This document shows, one piece after another, positions 59,382 to 64,000 of a stretch of DNA of 64,000 nucleotides. Made by a program: the position numbers and the translations under genes. Each line of letters starts with the position of its first letter. The stretch's first letter is position 1. The notes under the pieces are model-generated. The model saw only the letters and a list, made by a program, of their open reading frames with translations. It was not told the DNA's origin and searched no databases. The DNA lies in contig CATQHF010000001.1 of NCBI GenBank assembly GCA_958295865.1, positions 434,001-498,000 on the forward strand. The letters are read 5' to 3'. This DNA comes from an uncultured Dehalococcoidia bacterium. Its GTDB lineage: Bacteria; Chloroflexota; Dehalococcoidia; Lucifugimonadales; JADFKI01.

Positions 59382-60499
59382 TTCAGATACGCGACCGCAA
59401 TGCCGTATCCTCTATACCGATAATGAATGTCCTATCCTATCTCAATTCGCGCGGATGGCATGACGCGGGCGCTTGGGGCAGCAGACCGGCAACAATCTAT
59501 ACTAAGGAACACGGCGGCAGAACTTGGGAAATCCTTGCGCCCACAAAAGATACCATTGCCGATTACGCCGAAAGCATGGCAGAGTCGGTCGCCATCCTCG
59601 CAACCGTCGAAGACCGCTCCCAACTCGATGTGTTCCATGACCTCATGGGCGCCGGAGCCGACATGATACGAGTCCGCTCGGCGAATGGCGCGGCGACGAA
59701 AGCGATGTCACTGCGCCGGAGCGCAAGCCTGCTAAACGATTCCTACGACTTGCTCGCTTCCGCCGCGCGCGCCACTGAGAAGACCCGAGCGGCATATCGC
59801 GGCAAGTTGAGCGCGGATGTCGCCGAATACCTCGACAGCGTGCGCCCGCTGCCGGGCTACTACGAAGGCTACGCTCTGACGCTGCACTCCCCGGTGCCGG
59901 TGGGCTTTGGAAGGCAGGAAGACTTTGGAGACGACTTTTACGCGCCATTCCCCCGCAGGGCAACCCTGAATCTCGCCAAATCTCTGAAACATTCCAGAGC
60001 CGCGATAGACGACGCAATCGCCAGCAACAGCTTGGACGCTTTCGAGAAGGCGATACATTTCGGCGTCAGCGCCAACCTGTGCGATTCCGTAGCAGAGTTG
60101 GCGAAGAAGGGAAACGGAGTTGAAATCGGCTTGTTCTGGGCGGGTGTGCGACCTTCCAACGCTCTCGATGCCCACTTTTCGTTTTCCGCCAGTTCCGCCG
60201 AGGTTTTGATGGAGGCGGCAAGGGTATTCCGTCGTGATGAACCCTCCTTGGACGAGCGCATAGTCGCGCAGGTCGTCCGACTGGACAGAGAGCCGGACGA
60301 ATTCGACGGAAGAGCAACCCTATTGGCAGCAAGGGATGAGCGGCTCATCCGTATCAGAGTTGAGTTTGACCATTCGGATTATGACACGGCTATCCGCGCC
60401 TTTGGTGAGCATAAATCCATCAGCGTGGACGGCGATGTTTATAAAGACGGCAATGGATATGAGCTGCGTAATCCCCGCAACCTGTCGCTTGTGATGTAA
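59375..60499 (+). CDS. Unknown third protein of the DUF1828-DUF4365 cassette
   Basis: This 374-residue protein starts [20 protein letters not shown] and has [20 protein letters not shown], a central [20 protein letters not shown], a region with [20 protein letters not shown], and an end domain [20 protein letters not shown]. The last 50 residues look like a small beta domain. No family was recognised. Tight overlap with the nuclease-like gene indicates a complex or regulatory partner. It ends 40 bp before hsdR. Confidence 0.7.
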   Translation: MLVQIRDRNAVSSIPIMNVLSYLNSRGWHDAGAWGSRPATIYTKEHGGRTWEILAPTKDTIADYAESMAESVAILATVEDRSQLDVFHDLMGAGADMIRVRSANGAATKAMSLRRSASLLNDSYDLLASAARATEKTRAAYRGKLSADVAEYLDSVRPLPGYYEGYALTLHSPVPVGFGRQEDFGDDFYAPFPRRATLNLAKSLKHSRAAIDDAIASNSLDAFEKAIHFGVSANLCDSVAELAKKGNGVEIGLFWAGVRPSNALDAHFSFSASSAEVLMEAARVFRRDEPSLDERIVAQVVRLDREPDEFDGRATLLAARDERLIRIRVEFDHSDYDTAIRAFGEHKSISVDGDVYKDGNGYELRNPRNLSLVM

Positions 60500-60539
60500 G
60501 GAGCGGAATGACCTTGCCGAAAGCGCGGGCGGATCAGCC

Positions 60540-63662
<3,123 letters not shown>

Positions 63663-63759
63663 GTCAGCCATAGAGCCGCGGACACGGCATGGAATCCAGC
63701 TATCGGACGCCCTAATCTGAGCTTGGGCATACCCTTGTCCTGAGCGTAGCCGAAGGGAT

Positions 63760-63787
63760 GGGGGGCGAAATTGCTTTTATGCCCCCC
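63760..63787. terminator. Possible hairpin terminator after hsdR
   Basis: GGGGGGC (63760-63766) and GCCCCCC (63781-63787) form a perfect 7-bp stem with a 14-nt loop, about 95 bp after the hsdR stop. No T-tract follows, so it is a weak call. The preceding TGTCCTGAGCGTAGCCGAAG is a dispersed repeat motif. Confidence 0.4.
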
Positions 63788-63921
63788 CTGAACGGAAACA
63801 CCATCCCCACATTATCTGCATTTGACATAAAGGTTATCTAGTGGTTTAATCAAGCCACCTCAATATACGGCAATCAGCCTTTCGTCAGATACATCCCCTT
63901 ATCAGCGCTTGAGAGGTGAGC

Positions 63922-64000
63922 ATGATTCGCAGATTGTTTAATGTCAGAGCGTCGTTGTCCATTATTATTATCGCCGCGTTCGTCATGGCGGCTATCGCGT
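63922..64000 (+). CDS. Membrane protein, 5' end only (runs off the window edge)
   Basis: From the ATG at 63922, behind GAGAGGTGAG, the frame reads MIRRLFNVRASLSIIIIAAF and then VMAAIA, a short basic N-terminus followed by a hydrophobic segment. This is the start of a signal-anchored protein such as a sensor kinase or chemoreceptor, but the remainder is outside the window, so no family is given. Confidence 0.55.
   Translation, partial: MIRRLFNVRASLSIIIIAAFVMAAIA

Noticed and set aside
63663..63921. Integration site or tRNA gene at the end of the R-M locus
   Set aside because: No tRNA cloverleaf or direct-repeat partner of the left edge could be found; only a dispersed repeat motif and a hairpin are present.

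Overview
The window is bacterial, GC-rich (roughly 58-60 percent) and densely coded, and most likely comes from a member of the Chloroflexota, probably Dehalococcoidia/SAR202-like. This is inferred from gene content: a DUF2298 (Chlor_Arch_YYY) giant membrane protein, a DUF5671 multi-repeat membrane protein, an F420/PPOX-type flavoenzyme, secreted S8 peptidases with proline/threonine linkers, DUF5678 plus retropepsin pairs, and a DUF177-rpmF-fabD-nusB-acpP operon. No rRNA or tRNA gene was recognised, and no lineage was tested by search.

Layout. 1-980 is the 5' part of tgt (minus). 1.1-3.8 kb is a translation/fatty-acid operon (DUF177, rpmF, fabD, nusB, acpP) behind a clear sigma70-like promoter. 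3.9-11.5 kb holds a medium-chain dehydrogenase, a hicB with a frameshifted hicA, and two tandem secreted S8 peptidases. 11.8-15 kb carries ruvX and alaS (minus). 15.3-19.6 kb has a small zinc-ribbon protein, a sortase, a LysR regulator with a divergent 57-codon gene, a PPOX enzyme and ftsY. 20-25.6 kb is an accessory stretch: orphan antitoxin-like genes, a TPR protein, a nucleoside-deoxyribosyltransferase-like protein, and a DUF3696 AAA ATPase followed by an unknown partner. 25.7-34.6 kb is metabolic and membrane genes (DUF2298, VanZ, NHL propeller, malate/lactate dehydrogenase, SDR, SLC13 transporter, epimerase). 34.6-36.9 kb is an AT-rich island with an unknown two-gene module. It is followed by a narK relic and a HEM4 gene, then rpsU and an alpha/beta hydrolase. 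40-46 kb is a seven-gene, tightly overlapping oxygen-independent corrin operon (cbiC-X-D-T-L-F-G, minus). 46.5-53.9 kb has pth, unknown membrane proteins, a DUF5678-protease operon behind nested palindromes, and a SelA-like PLP enzyme.

53.9-63.7 kb is the most interesting part: a type I restriction-modification locus (hsdM ... hsdS ... hsdR). It contains a HepT/MntA toxin-antitoxin pair whose MntA-like antitoxin domain is in one uninterrupted reading frame with HsdS. Four further accessory genes lie between hsdS and hsdR: a membrane-anchored OB-like protein, a DUF1828 protein, a DUF4365 nuclease-like protein and a 374-residue unknown. The likely logic is restriction and methylation, with an addiction module tied to the specificity subunit and an extra nuclease-like cassette carried inside the operon.

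The intergenic space is full of short non-autonomous elements. Family A has 16-bp terminal inverted repeats. Family B has REP-like hairpins and TA-flanked ends, and one copy is nested inside an A copy. Family C is an AATTAAGAATTA-rich segment. There is also a family of GGACAGGAT hairpins behind genes.
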